From Acidobacteriota bacterium (lineage in GTDB: Bacteria; Acidobacteriota; Blastocatellia; Pyrinomonadales; Pyrinomonadaceae), in the NCBI GenBank assembly GCA_019639135.1, contig JAHBSL010000021.1, forward strand, positions 1 through 64,000: a stretch of 64,000 nucleotides of DNA, read 5' to 3'. Under the pieces are notes generated by a model, which saw only the letters and a list, made by a program, of their open reading frames with translations, searched no databases and was not told the origin of the DNA. Both the position numbers and the translations under genes were made by a program. The number at the start of each line of letters is the position of its first letter. Position 1 is the first letter of the stretch. Below, one piece after another: positions 17,626 to 27,061 of this stretch.

Positions 17626-18390
17626 ACTTGTTTCAGTTGTTTCACCTGTTTCAGAAACACTCACTCCCCGCAAAAAATGAAACACCGGGACTTTCCAATT
17701 CCAGATTCCAAATTCCAGACCCCAAGTCAACAGATCTGGAATCTGGAATTTGGAATACAAGAAGGCCGGCTGAAGCCGGGACTCAAAACCTTCTACCACC
17801 CCGTCCGCCGAAGCGGCGTCCACCCCTCCTATTCAAGGAGGGGAGCACTCGGAATTCCGAATCTGGAATCTGGAATCTGGAATCCGGAATCCGGAATTCT
17901 CGAAACCCGGGACTCAGAACCTTCTACCACCCCGTCCGCCGGAGCGGCGTCCACCCCTCCTATTCGAGGAGGGGAGCACTCGGAATTTGGAATCTGGAAT
18001 CTGGAATTACAAACAGCTGGACAAAGCCGGTATTCGCAGCCTTCTACCACCCCGTCCGCCGAAGCGGCGTCCACCCCTCCTATTCAAGGAGGGGAGCACT
18101 CGGAATTTGGAATCTGGAATCTGGAATAACAAACAGCTGGACAAAGCCGGTATTCGCAGCCTTCTACCACCCCGTCCGCCGAAGCGGCGTCCACCCCTCC
18201 TATTCAAGGAGGGGAGCTCTCGGAATTTGGAATCTGGAATTCGGAATCTGGGATACTCGAAAGCCGAGACTCAAAACGCCACGGCGTTTCAGGCGTTTCA
18301 GGCGTTTCAAGTGTTTCAGGCATTTCATTTCTTTCATTCGTTTCAACTGTTTCAGATGCATATACTCCCCGCAAAAAATGAAACAGCCGG
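17626..18390. repeat. 120-bp tandem array flanked by direct repeats
   Basis: Four copies of a roughly 120-bp unit start at 17789, 17920, 18040 and 18160; the last three are exactly 120 bp apart and nearly identical. Each unit holds a hairpin CCCCTCCT-ATTCA-AGGAGGGG, a smaller CGCCGAAGCGGCG dyad, and a run of GGAATCT/GGAATTT heptamers. Both outer flanks carry 9-bp GTTTCA-type repeats (17630-17656 and 18286-18357) followed by an identical 21-bp sequence (17664-17684 and 18365-18385). Long open frames here have no protein similarity I recognise and look spurious. 17498-18454 contains no supported gene apart from the IS3 end. Confidence 0.88.
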
Positions 18391-18454
18391 AATTTGGATC
18401 AATGAAAAGCGGCTGCCGATCAGACAGCCGCCATCATTTAGTTCTTGGATTGGA

Positions 18455-19648
18455 TCAGTCTCGTTCGACGGCCATAGCGACCGAGTTGCCGCCGCCGAGG
18501 CAGAGTGCGGCGACGCCTTTCTTCGCGCCGCGACGCTTCATTTCAAAGAGCAGCGTGGTAAGAATGCGGCCGCCGGAGTTGCCGATGGCGTGGCCAAGCG
18601 CGACCGCACCGCCATTGACGTTGACCTTGTCCATCTCAAGCCCGAGTTCCTTCATCACGCCGAGTGCCTGTACGGAAAAAGCCTCGTTGAGCTCGAAGAG
18701 ATCGACATCGCCCATTTCCCAGCCGGCCTTTTTGAGTACGTTGAGCACGCCCTGGACCGGAGCCATCATGATCAGCTTCGGCTCGATGCCCGAGGTCGCC
18801 GAAGCGACGACGCGGGCGAGCGGCTCAATGCCGAGTGCGGCGGCACGCTCGGCCGAGGTAACGACCAACGCGGATGCTCCATCGTTAACGCCCGGTGCAT
18901 TGCCCGCGGTCACCGTGCCGCCGTCGCGTTTGAACGCCGGCTTGAGCTTGCCGAGAGCCTCTGCGGTCGTATCCGGGCGAACCGGCTCGTCGTAGTTGAG
19001 CACGATCGGGTCGCCTTTCTTCTGCGGTATCTCGACCGGCACGATCTCGTCGGCAAAGCGGCCGGCTTCCTGGGCTTCGGCGGCCTTGCGATGCGAGTTA
19101 AAAGCGAAATCGTCCTGTTCTTCACGCGAGATCTGGTACTTCTCGGCCACGACCTCGCCGGTATTGCCCATATGCCAATTTTCAAATGGACACCAAAGCC
19201 CATCCGTGATCATCAGGTCCGTCACCGTCTGATTGCCCATTCGGTAGCCGTCGCGGGCACCCGGCATCGCGTAGGGAATGTTCGACATCGATTCCATTCC
19301 GCCGGCAACGACGACCTCGGAATCGCCGAGCTGAACCGCCTGCGAGGCGAGAGCAACGGCACGAAGCCCGGAGCCGCAGACCATGTTGACCGTAAGCGCG
19401 GAAACCTCGGGCGGAAGCCCCGCCTTCAATGCTGCTTGACGGGCCGGAGCCTGACCGATCCCGGCCTGCACTACGCAGCCCATGATGACCTCGTTGACGT
19501 CCGAGCCTTCGAGTCCCGCACGCTTGACCGCTTCTTTGATCGCGATAGCGGCGAGGTCAGGGGCCGTAAAACCCTTCAGGAGTCCCTGAAATTTCCCGGT
19601 TGGTGTGCGGGCAGCACTCAAGATAACTGCTTTGTTCTTATCTGTCAT
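18455..19648 (-). CDS. Acetyl-CoA acetyltransferase (thiolase)
   Basis: A 397-residue thiolase, the normal length for biosynthetic/degradative acetoacetyl-CoA thiolases. The acyl-accepting C91 is in [11 protein letters not shown], the His of [15 protein letters not shown] and the C-terminal [10 protein letters not shown] cysteine complete the catalytic set. It makes or cleaves acetoacetyl-CoA in fatty-acid, ketone-body or polyhydroxyalkanoate routes. It follows a CoA-transferase gene by 75 bp on the same strand, so the pair may process short acyl-CoAs together. Confidence 0.95.
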   Translation of the reverse strand: MTDKNKAVILSAARTPTGKFQGLLKGFTAPDLAAIAIKEAVKRAGLEGSDVNEVIMGCVVQAGIGQAPARQAALKAGLPPEVSALTVNMVCGSGLRAVALASQAVQLGDSEVVVAGGMESMSNIPYAMPGARDGYRMGNQTVTDLMITDGLWCPFENWHMGNTGEVVAEKYQISREEQDDFAFNSHRKAAEAQEAGRFADEIVPVEIPQKKGDPIVLNYDEPVRPDTTAEALGKLKPAFKRDGGTVTAGNAPGVNDGASALVVTSAERAAALGIEPLARVVASATSGIEPKLIMMAPVQGVLNVLKKAGWEMGDVDLFELNEAFSVQALGVMKELGLEMDKVNVNGGAVALGHAIGNSGGRILTTLLFEMKRRGAKKGVAALCLGGGNSVAMAVERD

Positions 19649-19723
19649 TTTTCCTCAGATGATAAATATATATTTTCTGACTATAAGACGGAATTATATC
19701 AATTAGGTCCCTCGTCCGCCATC

Positions 19724-20998
19724 CTAGAAGCGATGAAAGCGTTCGCGGGCCTGCCTCTCAAGCTCCTCTCGGTGGTCGGGATGGGCAATGCGGATCAGTT
19801 CCCTCGCCCGCTGGCGGAGGTTCTTGCCGTAAAGATCGGCGACGCCGTATTCGGTTACGATGTAGTGGACGTGAGCACGGGTCGTTACAACACCGGCCCC
19901 TTCCTTAAGGAACGGCACGATCTTGCTCTCGCCACGCGAGGTGCTCGAGGGCAACGCGATGATCGGCTTTCCACCTTCCGAGAGCGATGCACCGCGGATG
20001 AAATCCATTTGCCCGCCAACACCGGAATACTGCCGCCGGCCGATCGAATCGGCACAGACCTGTCCGGTCAGGTCCACTTCGATCGCACTGTTGATCGCCG
20101 TCACCTTCGGGTTGCGGCGGATGACGGATGTGTCGTTGACGTATCCGATGTCGAGCATGAGTACCTGCGGGTTGTCATCGACGAAATCGTACAGCCGCTT
20201 GGTGCCCATGACGAAACCGGAAACGATCTTACCGGGGTGCTTGGCCTTCTTGCGGCCATTAACCACACCGGATTCGACCAGATCGATCAGACCATCGGAG
20301 AACATCTCGGTATGAATGCCAAGATCTTTGTGGTTAGTGAGCGACGCGAGCACGGCATTCGGTATCGCACCGATGCCCATTTGAAGCGTCGCTCCGTCGT
20401 CGATCAACTCCGCGATGGAGCGGCCGATCGCTTCATCGACTACCGTCGGAGCGGGAGGCGGTACCTCGGGCAGCGGCTCATCGACCTCGACGGCGAAATC
20501 AATATCCTTAATGTGAACGAGGGCATCACCGATAGTTCTCGGTACGTTCGGATTGATCTGTGCGATTACGATCTTCGCCGTATCGGCGGCCGCACGGGCG
20601 ATATCTACCGAGACGCCAAGCGAGCAGAAGCCGTGCGAATCGGGCGGCGAAACGTTGATCAAAGCAACGTCCAACGGCAGCACTCCACGACGAAAAAGAG
20701 CCGGGATCTCAGAAAGAAAAACCGGAATGTAATCACCGCGGCCTTCGTTCACGGCCTCACGGACATTGCCACCGACAAAGAAGGCGTTCACGTGGAAAGA
20801 ATCCTCATGCTCGGGCAGCGAATACGGTGCCCGGCCTTCGGTATGAAGATGCACGAGTTCGACGCCTCGCAATTCGCCCGAGCGGTCAACCATTGCCTCG
20901 ATAAGTACTCGCGGGGCAGCCGCGACTCCATGGATAAAGACACGATCGCCGGACGCGATGGAACCGACAGCCTCTTCAGCAGAAACGAATTTCGCCAT
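19724..20998 (-). CDS. Acetyl-CoA hydrolase/CoA-transferase (4-hydroxybutyrate CoA-transferase-like)
   Basis: A 424-residue member of the Cat1/acetyl-CoA hydrolase family, cytoplasmic. The catalytic Glu lies in AINSAIEVDLTGQV, and the GVGGQMDFIRGA glycine loop and the ATLQMGIGAIPNAV block are family marks. It transfers CoA between acetate or another short acid and acyl-CoA, or hydrolyses acyl-CoA; the true partner cannot be read. Immediately downstream is a thiolase. It diverges from a small hydrolase-like gene across 111 bp. Confidence 0.9.
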   Translation of the reverse strand: MAKFVSAEEAVGSIASGDRVFIHGVAAAPRVLIEAMVDRSGELRGVELVHLHTEGRAPYSLPEHEDSFHVNAFFVGGNVREAVNEGRGDYIPVFLSEIPALFRRGVLPLDVALINVSPPDSHGFCSLGVSVDIARAAADTAKIVIAQINPNVPRTIGDALVHIKDIDFAVEVDEPLPEVPPPAPTVVDEAIGRSIAELIDDGATLQMGIGAIPNAVLASLTNHKDLGIHTEMFSDGLIDLVESGVVNGRKKAKHPGKIVSGFVMGTKRLYDFVDDNPQVLMLDIGYVNDTSVIRRNPKVTAINSAIEVDLTGQVCADSIGRRQYSGVGGQMDFIRGASLSEGGKPIIALPSSTSRGESKIVPFLKEGAGVVTTRAHVHYIVTEYGVADLYGKNLRQRARELIRIAHPDHREELERQARERFHRF

Positions 20999-21040
20999 TA
21001 CATTTGTATTTCACTTGCGTTCCGGAAGTTTAGCTTAACG

Positions 21041-21070
21041 AAAAACCTATGTTATCTTAGGAAGGTTTTT
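21041..21070. other. Terminator-like inverted repeat in a divergent gap
   Basis: AAAAACCT (21041-21048) and AGGTTTTT (21063-21070) form a perfect 8-bp stem with a 14-base loop and built-in A and T runs, so it could act in either direction. It lies between two divergent starts, in the leader of the 21110 gene, where a terminator or attenuator is unexpected. An operator is equally possible. Confidence 0.4.
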
Positions 21071-21109
21071 CAACAAAGTCGCAGCATTGAACAAGGAGGA
21101 GAATGATCT

Positions 21110-21691
21110 GTGCTTGTTTGTCTTGAAGGGAGTTCGCCCACCATTTTCGGCGAAAACAATTACAAATATTACGTTTGGGAAGCATACTTGACGACGCGCG
21201 AACGTCACGCGAAATACATTCCCGGACCCGCCGCGATCTCGATGTCCGGCAGCCAGATCAACATCCGCAAGATGGCCGATTGGGCATGCGCCTTCATTGA
21301 AGCACGGCAGGAGAATGTTTTTCTGATCGGCTGGAGCCGCGGTGCCGCCGCCTGCATTCAAACAGCGTATAACCTAAAGAATAAGGGCCGTTCAGTCGAG
21401 GCAATGTTTCTTTTCGATGCTGTTGACCAGGACACATCGACCAACTCCGACCTCAACTTCATCCCGAGCAGCGTCGTGAATTGCTATCATGCGATAGCTA
21501 CGAAAAAAAGCTGGATAGACCGGCAGATATTTCCGACCTGCGGCAAACAGGCCGCGAGCGGCGTTAACCTTGTAAAAAAGGACTTTGATACAACCCACGG
21601 CGGAATTGCCGGGGCAGGTGACGGAATCGGCGACGCGGGTTCCAAGGTCTGGATGTGGGAACAGATGCGTAAGCATGGTGTTGTATCTTAA
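21110..21691 (+). CDS. Small DUF2235/Tle1-like alpha/beta hydrolase
   Basis: A 193-residue protein, with GTG start set by AAGGAGG ten bases upstream. It resembles the DUF2235/type VI lipase fold: an N-terminal strand LVCLEGS, a nucleophile elbow G74-W-S76-R-G78-A, a strand ending FLFDAVD (D103) and a late TTHGGIAG with H163. S76/D103/H163 would form a Ser-Asp-His triad. It has no signal peptide and is much shorter than known Tle1 effectors. No secretion genes or immunity gene are recognised beside it, so a housekeeping esterase is as likely as a toxin. Confidence 0.6.
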   Translation: MLVCLEGSSPTIFGENNYKYYVWEAYLTTRERHAKYIPGPAAISMSGSQINIRKMADWACAFIEARQENVFLIGWSRGAAACIQTAYNLKNKGRSVEAMFLFDAVDQDTSTNSDLNFIPSSVVNCYHAIATKKSWIDRQIFPTCGKQAASGVNLVKKDFDTTHGGIAGAGDGIGDAGSKVWMWEQMRKHGVVS

Positions 21692-22410
21692 TTTCCAGCC
21701 TTGCTTGTATCGTCTTCCTGTAGGAATATTCCATGGTCAGCCGTGGGAAGTGCCTTCATATCCCGAACACAGACGTAATAGCCGAAGAAGATGAGAATTA
21801 TGCCCACGAATTCTCCAATGTATAACGCTTCGACCATGCCGGCCTTTGCCATTCCGCCACCGATCCCCGGCAGGATCGCTCCGATCGTGATCAGGGTATT
21901 TCCAATCGCTCGATTAAAGCCGTTCTCAACTTTCGAGAATCGGATGGCGCTATAGGCCGCAGACCCTATCAAGAAGATGGCAGCATAACCATTGATAAAT
22001 GGTGTAAGAAGCCGAACCCACTGCCACTCGAGAGCGGCACCACTTGGCCGAAAAGTCTCAAGCGAGGCAACATTTGTTGGTGAAAGCAACACGGCGATCG
22101 AGGCGAAGATAATGAAGGGCAACGAGATCGCAGTCAATACAAGCGCCGTCCTTCTGCGTAAGTGTAAGAAAACTGATCCCTGAGCCAGCGGATAACCACC
22201 TAGGATCGCACCGGCAACGTATATTTATTAAGCATTGGTGTATTGCCGCTCAAGGTGAATATGGATTCCAACAATGTCCCTAGTCCATAGGTAAGCACAC
22301 CGATCGCCCACCAAAGCAGATGCGGGCCGCCGAGGGTGAAATACCTTTTGCCGATATGCACAAAAAAAGAATGCGCAAAAAATGGTCGTAAGGATCGGCA
22401 GATAGTGCAC
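21688..22410 (-). pseudogene. Multi-span membrane protein broken by two frameshifts
   Basis: Three frames join into one hydrophobic protein. YLPILTTIFCAFFF breaks at a run of seven A (plus strand 22362-22368); GKRYFTLGGPHLLWWAIGVLTYGLGTLLES runs to about 22230; from YVAGAILGGYPLAQGSVF it continues to 21688. One base fewer in the first run and one more at about 22228-22230 would restore a roughly 240-residue protein with about seven membrane spans. Both lesions are at short homopolymers, so sequencing error is a serious alternative to true decay. Function is unknown. Confidence 0.6.
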
Positions 22411-22524
22411 GATATGCAGATTCGTAAATACGGTATCCTTAATTCTCTCTTGTGAAATGCAATGTAGTTCGAAGCGGTCAAACCGAATTTGCGGTTCATT
22501 TCGCAATTGTCTTAATCTAGGATC

Positions 22525-22887
22525 ATGACTAATGCTCAGAGCTTCGTACCTGGAGATTTTCTTGTATTTCAGCTCGAATCCGGCTACGGGCTGATGCGTC
22601 TCTTGGCCATCGGAGCCCAGGCAGGAGAGGCTGTCTGGCACGTGCGGGGTTACTCCGACCTTTTCTTTGATACCGAAAACGCCGAGGAGCGTGCCCTTAA
22701 CGGCGTTCTTGGCGTCGCAGTCAGTCACGTCGCATTGACCGAGCGAGCGTTTGAGAGCACTCAGGTCTCCCGCCTCGCTCATCGAGACCTTGAACCGGAG
22801 CTTCTCGCCCTAGTAAAGGCGTGGGAAAACGATCCGGAAAGGGTAGTCTCAGACCGCTCGGTTCGCCTCCATCTTGGCTTACGCTAA
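22525..22887 (+). CDS. Conserved-looking small protein of unknown function
   Basis: A 120-residue soluble protein I cannot assign. The first part, PGDFLVFQLESGYGLMRLLAIG, has the look of the SH3-like start seen in Imm26-type or CarS-like domains (GD.F.F.L..G.YG..R.L). The rest is helical and charged. It has no signal or membrane segment. It ends tail-to-tail with proline dehydrogenase, overlapping by 9 bp. Codon use is unremarkable. ATG 22525 is the only reasonable start. Confidence 0.6.
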   Translation: MTNAQSFVPGDFLVFQLESGYGLMRLLAIGAQAGEAVWHVRGYSDLFFDTENAEERALNGVLGVAVSHVALTERAFESTQVSRLAHRDLEPELLALVKAWENDPERVVSDRSVRLHLGLR

Positions 22888-24057
22888 ACCACGTCGCTTC
22901 AATTCCTTAGTTATCAAATTAAGCTCCCGGCTTACCTGCCCTGTCACCGACGTATTCTCCTCCGCACGGCGGATAAGATACGGGACCGCATCCTTTACCG
23001 GCCCATACGGTACATATTTCGACACGTTATAGCCGTGCTTTGCGAGTATGTAGGAAAGATTGTCGCTCATCCCGAAGAGCTGTGAAAAATATATGTGCGG
23101 ATGATTATTCGGGATATTCTCGTCATACATCCGCTTTGCAAGGTGATAGCAGCTTGCTTCGTTATGCGTGCCCGCGACGAATGCCACTTCATCCAGGTGC
23201 TTTAGGCAATAGTCAACGGCTGCATCGAAATCGAGATCGGTTGAGGCTTTGTCCGGCTGGATCGGTGACGGATATCCCATCTCCTTTGCCCGTTCGCGTT
23301 CCTTTTCCATATAGGCGCCGCGGACGATCTTGATACCGAGCTTGTAACCGCCCTTACTCGCCGCCCTACGTGCTTCCCTTAGGAACTCAAGACGATCGTG
23401 CCGATACATCTGGATCGTGTTGAAAACTATTGGACGTTCAGAGTTGTACTTCTCCATCATCTCCGTCGCAAGGCGGTCGATCGCGTCCTGAACCCACGAT
23501 TCTTCAGCATCGATGAAAACGGGCTGCTTGAGCTTGAAAGCAAGTCCGCAGATCTCGTCAACGCGCCGCAAGATCGATTCACACTTCATCTGTCCCTTGG
23601 CATCGAGCTTTTGCTTTGTGGACATCTTCTCGAGCGTGCCGAGCGGTGCAATACCTGAAAACTTGAACACAGCGAACGGGATGTTCGCATCATCCTTCGC
23701 GCGTTCGACCGTCCGCTTGATCTCTTCCGCCGTGCGGTCGAAGTCCTCTTCGTGAGTTTTGCCCTCGACCGAATAATCAAGGATCGTTCCAATGCCGGCC
23801 CTACCGAGGCGTTCGATCGTCTTTTGCGAATCCTCGATCGTCTCGCCACCGCAAAACTGCTCGAATACGGTTTCACGGATCAGTCCCTCTACCGGAAGTC
23901 CGATAGAAAGGGCAAATTTCGCCATTCCGGTGCCGAGCGAATTAAGGAACGGTGAATTCATCATCCGGAACAGGCGGTACTTCTCTTTCAGTTCGGAATC
24001 GGTACGGTCGGCAAAGGCAGTGGCGGTGTCGTTGAAGTCAAGAGTGAAGTCGCTCAT
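22879..24057 (-). CDS. Proline dehydrogenase (monofunctional PutA/PRODH domain)
   Basis: Oxidises L-proline to pyrroline-5-carboxylate with FAD. The 392-residue protein has the barrel motifs of the single-domain type: VFKFSGI, GIKIVRGAYMEKER, VAGTHNEAS and the substrate-binding YLIRRAEENTSV near the C-terminus. There is no fused P5C dehydrogenase and no DNA-binding domain. It looks closest to the longer PRODH of Bacteroidetes and eukaryotes. proS diverges from it across 122 bp, so the two proline-linked genes are neighbours, probably by chance. Confidence 0.92.
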   Translation of the reverse strand: MSDFTLDFNDTATAFADRTDSELKEKYRLFRMMNSPFLNSLGTGMAKFALSIGLPVEGLIRETVFEQFCGGETIEDSQKTIERLGRAGIGTILDYSVEGKTHEEDFDRTAEEIKRTVERAKDDANIPFAVFKFSGIAPLGTLEKMSTKQKLDAKGQMKCESILRRVDEICGLAFKLKQPVFIDAEESWVQDAIDRLATEMMEKYNSERPIVFNTIQMYRHDRLEFLREARRAASKGGYKLGIKIVRGAYMEKERERAKEMGYPSPIQPDKASTDLDFDAAVDYCLKHLDEVAFVAGTHNEASCYHLAKRMYDENIPNNHPHIYFSQLFGMSDNLSYILAKHGYNVSKYVPYGPVKDAVPYLIRRAEENTSVTGQVSRELNLITKELKRRGLA

Positions 24058-24179
24058 AACAATGGCGTCTTTACGGCGCGAAAGCCTAGGTTATTGAAAA
24101 GGATAGCTTTTGTAAAATTGTAAGGCGAACCAAGATGGATTAGTATCTAGGTTTTTATTGACGAGTAAAGATTATTTGT

Positions 24180-25652
24180 ATGAGTAAAGGCTTACCGAAA
24201 CGTTCCGAGAACTATCCGGAATGGTACAACGAATTAGTTAAACGTGCCGGGCTTGCGGAAAACTCAGCCGTCCGCGGGTGTATGGTGATCAAGCCATACG
24301 GCTTCGCTATTTGGGAAAAAATGCAGCGTGCACTCGACGATATGTTCAAGGCAACAGGGCACCAGAATGCTTACTTCCCGCTCTTCGTCCCGCGGTCGTT
24401 CCTAGAAAAAGAGGAAGAACACGCTGAAGGCTTCGCGAAGGAATGCGCGGTTGTTACGCACTATCGACTGAAGGCGGATCCGAGCGGAAAAGGGCTGATG
24501 GTTGACCCCGACTCGAAGCTCGAGGAAGAATTGATAGTCCGGCCAACGTCTGAGACCGTCATCTGGAACGCTTACAAGAATTGGATCCAGTCTTGGAGGG
24601 ACCTCCCGATCCTGATCAACCAATGGGCGAACGTCGTCCGATGGGAAATGAGAACACGTATCTTTCTCCGGACAACGGAGTTCCTTTGGCAGGAGGGCCA
24701 TACAGCACATGCGACGGAGCAGGAAGCCGTTGCCGAGACCGAGCAGATGCTTGGAGTTTATGCCGACTTTGCCGAGAATTGGATGGCGATGCCGGTCATT
24801 CAAGGTGTAAAGACGCCAAGCGAGCGGTTTGCCGGGGCGGTTGAAACTTACTGTATCGAAGCCCTAATGCAGGATGGTAGAGCCCTTCAGGCCGGGACCT
24901 CACATTTCCTCGGGCAGAATTTTGCCCGCTCGTTCGACGTAAAATTCGTTAACAAAGAAAACCAGCTCGAGTTTGCGTGGGCGACGAGTTGGGGCGTCTC
25001 GACTCGGCTGATGGGAGCGTTGATAATGGCCCACTCCGATGACAATGGACTCGTGCTTCCCCCTAAGCTTGCACCTATCCAAGTTGTTATTGTGCCTATC
25101 TACAAGACCGAGGAAGACCTCAGGAAGATAAGCGAACGCATCGATCCGATAATCCTGGAACTCAAGGCCCTCGGTATCACCGTCAAGTACGACGACGACG
25201 ACAAACAGCGTTCAGGTTGGAAGTTTGCTGAGTATGAGCTAAAGGGTGTGCCCGTCAGGCTTGCGGTCGGTATGCGTGATCTCGAAAATGGCACGGTCGA
25301 GGTCGCCCGCAGAGATACACTCACCAAGGAATCTCGGCCGATCGAGAGCGTTGCCGAATACATCAGGGGACTACTCGAAGAGATCCAGTCAAACATATAC
25401 GCGCGAGCTATGGAGTTCCGGGAAGCAAACACATTTACTGTTGATAGCTGGGACGAATTCAAGGAACAGATAGAAAAAGGCGGATTCATCTCTGCCCATT
25501 GGGACGGAACAGCAGAAACAGAAGCGAAGATCAAAGAAGAAACCAAGGCTACGATCCGTTGCGTTCCGCTAAATTCGATCGAAGAGGCTGGCAAATGCGT
25601 CTATTCGGGAAAGGAATCAGCCAAACGTGTGATCTTTGCCCGAGCCTATTAG
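24180..25652 (+). CDS. proS: Prolyl-tRNA synthetase, archaeal/eukaryal type
   Basis: Charges tRNA-Pro with proline. The 490-residue class II enzyme has RPTSET (121-126), motif 2 in [22 protein letters not shown] (154-175) and ends FARAY, the C-terminal Tyr typical of the type-3 form. The bacterial editing insertion between motifs 2 and 3 is absent and a C-terminal zinc-domain-like extension is present, as in archaea and eukaryotes. Several bacterial phyla carry this form by old transfer. Confidence 0.95.
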   Translation: MSKGLPKRSENYPEWYNELVKRAGLAENSAVRGCMVIKPYGFAIWEKMQRALDDMFKATGHQNAYFPLFVPRSFLEKEEEHAEGFAKECAVVTHYRLKADPSGKGLMVDPDSKLEEELIVRPTSETVIWNAYKNWIQSWRDLPILINQWANVVRWEMRTRIFLRTTEFLWQEGHTAHATEQEAVAETEQMLGVYADFAENWMAMPVIQGVKTPSERFAGAVETYCIEALMQDGRALQAGTSHFLGQNFARSFDVKFVNKENQLEFAWATSWGVSTRLMGALIMAHSDDNGLVLPPKLAPIQVVIVPIYKTEEDLRKISERIDPIILELKALGITVKYDDDDKQRSGWKFAEYELKGVPVRLAVGMRDLENGTVEVARRDTLTKESRPIESVAEYIRGLLEEIQSNIYARAMEFREANTFTVDSWDEFKEQIEKGGFISAHWDGTAETEAKIKEETKATIRCVPLNSIEEAGKCVYSGKESAKRVIFARAY

Positions 25653-25760
25653 ATTGCTTTTCGTCAACTTTTTCGTTGAAAGCGGCGTCTAAGCTACAGG
25701 CCACGGGGAGTTATCGATCACGGGCCGTTTTTCGCTGGTCAGTAACCGGTATGTTTGCCA

Positions 25761-26339
25761 ATGTTTGGAGATCTGACGGATGAACAGCTTGTGACCGCGG
25801 CCGTGGGTGATGACCCCGAAGCTTTCGGCGCGCTTGTCAAGCGCTGGGAACGTAAGATCTTTGCACTTTGTTTCGGTATGCTCGGCCGCGAGGACGAAGC
25901 CAAGGACGCGGCTCAGGAAACTTTTGTTTCAGCTTACCGCAACATCAAGAATTTTCGTGGCGATGCGAAAGTTTCGAGCTGGCTGCATCGGATCGCGGTC
26001 AATCAATGCCTGACGATCAAGCGGCGACAAAAGGCTAGGCCCGAAGAGTATCTCGACGAGGAAACGAACGAAGCGGAGCGGGTTTTCGTTGCACCAGCTA
26101 GGAACTCACCTGCGAGTACGACGGAACAGGCCGAGCGGCTTTACCATGTTCGAAACGCGGTAACTTCACTTCCTCCGGAACTCAGGCAGGTGGTCGTTAT
26201 GAAAGAATTTGAAGAAATGACCTTTCAGGAGATATCTGAAACTCTCGAAGTACCATTGAGCACGGTCAAGAGTCGGCTATACACAGCACTTAAGCAATTG
26301 CGGGCGAAACTAGATCGGCTGCCGATAGAGGTAGCGTAG
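25761..26339 (+). CDS. ECF-type RNA polymerase sigma factor
   Basis: A 192-residue sigma-70-like factor. Region 2 includes AFGALVKRWERKIFALCFGMLGREDEAKDAAQETFVSAYRNIKNFRG and WLHRIAVNQCL; region 4 is LPPELRQVVVMKEFEEMTFQEISETLEVPLSTVKSRLYTALKQLR, a complete HTH. The ATG at 25761 (MFGDL) is preferred over the TTG two codons earlier. It is followed 5 bp later by a zinc-finger anti-sigma factor, the usual pair for envelope stress control. Confidence 0.93.
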   Translation: MFGDLTDEQLVTAAVGDDPEAFGALVKRWERKIFALCFGMLGREDEAKDAAQETFVSAYRNIKNFRGDAKVSSWLHRIAVNQCLTIKRRQKARPEEYLDEETNEAERVFVAPARNSPASTTEQAERLYHVRNAVTSLPPELRQVVVMKEFEEMTFQEISETLEVPLSTVKSRLYTALKQLRAKLDRLPIEVA

Positions 26340-26344
26340 AGGCG

Positions 26345-27061
26345 ATGAAGCACGAAACGATAAAATTTGAGAGCGGATGTGAACGTTCAGCGGAGATTCT
26401 TCCCTACATTTACAGGGAGGGCTCCGATGTCGATTGCGACAGGTTCGACGCCCATCTCGCCGACTGCGTGGCTTGCCGCGACGAGTTTGCCGCAATATCG
26501 TTCGCTCGTTACTCCGTTTACGAATGGCAGATGGAAGAATTTGCCCCGCTCGCAACGCCCGACTTTGTTGCGGCGTTTCAGCCAAAGGCGATTGATGCCG
26601 CAACCATCGATTGGTTCGAAAGCATCAGGGGATGGTTTACCCTGCCGCAGCGTCTGGCTTTTTCTGGCGGTTTTGCCGCAATACTCGTCGGGATAATCAC
26701 CGGAGCGGTTTATTTAACCCTGCCGAAAACGAGTAAGACTGAAGAGGCAGCAACCGTAGCCGTTCCTGCAGTCTCTCAGCCCGCCCCTGTTCTGGTAAAA
26801 GAAGCCGTGATTGATAACAACGAACCATCGGTCTTACCGGCTGAGCCTGTCGAGATCGAGGTTGCTCGAAAAGCTTTGAATCCGGTATCGCGTAAAACTG
26901 CGGTGAAAAGAGCCCCGGTCGAGAAACAGCCATCGGATAACATTGTCGCAACTGTGCAACCCGCCGAACTGCCGCGGCTTACCGAAGACGATGATGATCT
27001 CGATTATGGACTTCGTCTTGCGGACCTCGTCGCGGATATTGAGACGCGTGAAGATGAATAG
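26345..27061 (+). CDS. Membrane-bound zinc-finger anti-sigma factor
   Basis: A 238-residue protein with the ZAS signature H37-x3-C41-x2-C44 at the N-terminus, one membrane span (about 105-126) and a periplasmic Pro/Ala/Val-rich tail ending in an acidic stretch (TEDDDDLDYG). It should hold the neighbouring ECF factor at the membrane until a periplasmic signal triggers release. Its stop directly touches the start of the Spy/CpxP-like gene, so all three genes are one unit. Confidence 0.88.
   Translation: MKHETIKFESGCERSAEILPYIYREGSDVDCDRFDAHLADCVACRDEFAAISFARYSVYEWQMEEFAPLATPDFVAAFQPKAIDAATIDWFESIRGWFTLPQRLAFSGGFAAILVGIITGAVYLTLPKTSKTEEAATVAVPAVSQPAPVLVKEAVIDNNEPSVLPAEPVEIEVARKALNPVSRKTAVKRAPVEKQPSDNIVATVQPAELPRLTEDDDDLDYGLRLADLVADIETREDE

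Noticed and set aside
17526..18995. A 489-codon frame over the repeat array
   Set aside because: Its translation is repeated low-complexity sequence from the 120-bp units and then antisense thiolase, with no recognisable domain.
17987..21106. A 1039-codon open frame on the plus strand
   Set aside because: It runs through the 120-bp repeat array and then antisense to the thiolase and CoA-transferase genes, which have full family motifs. It is an antisense shadow.
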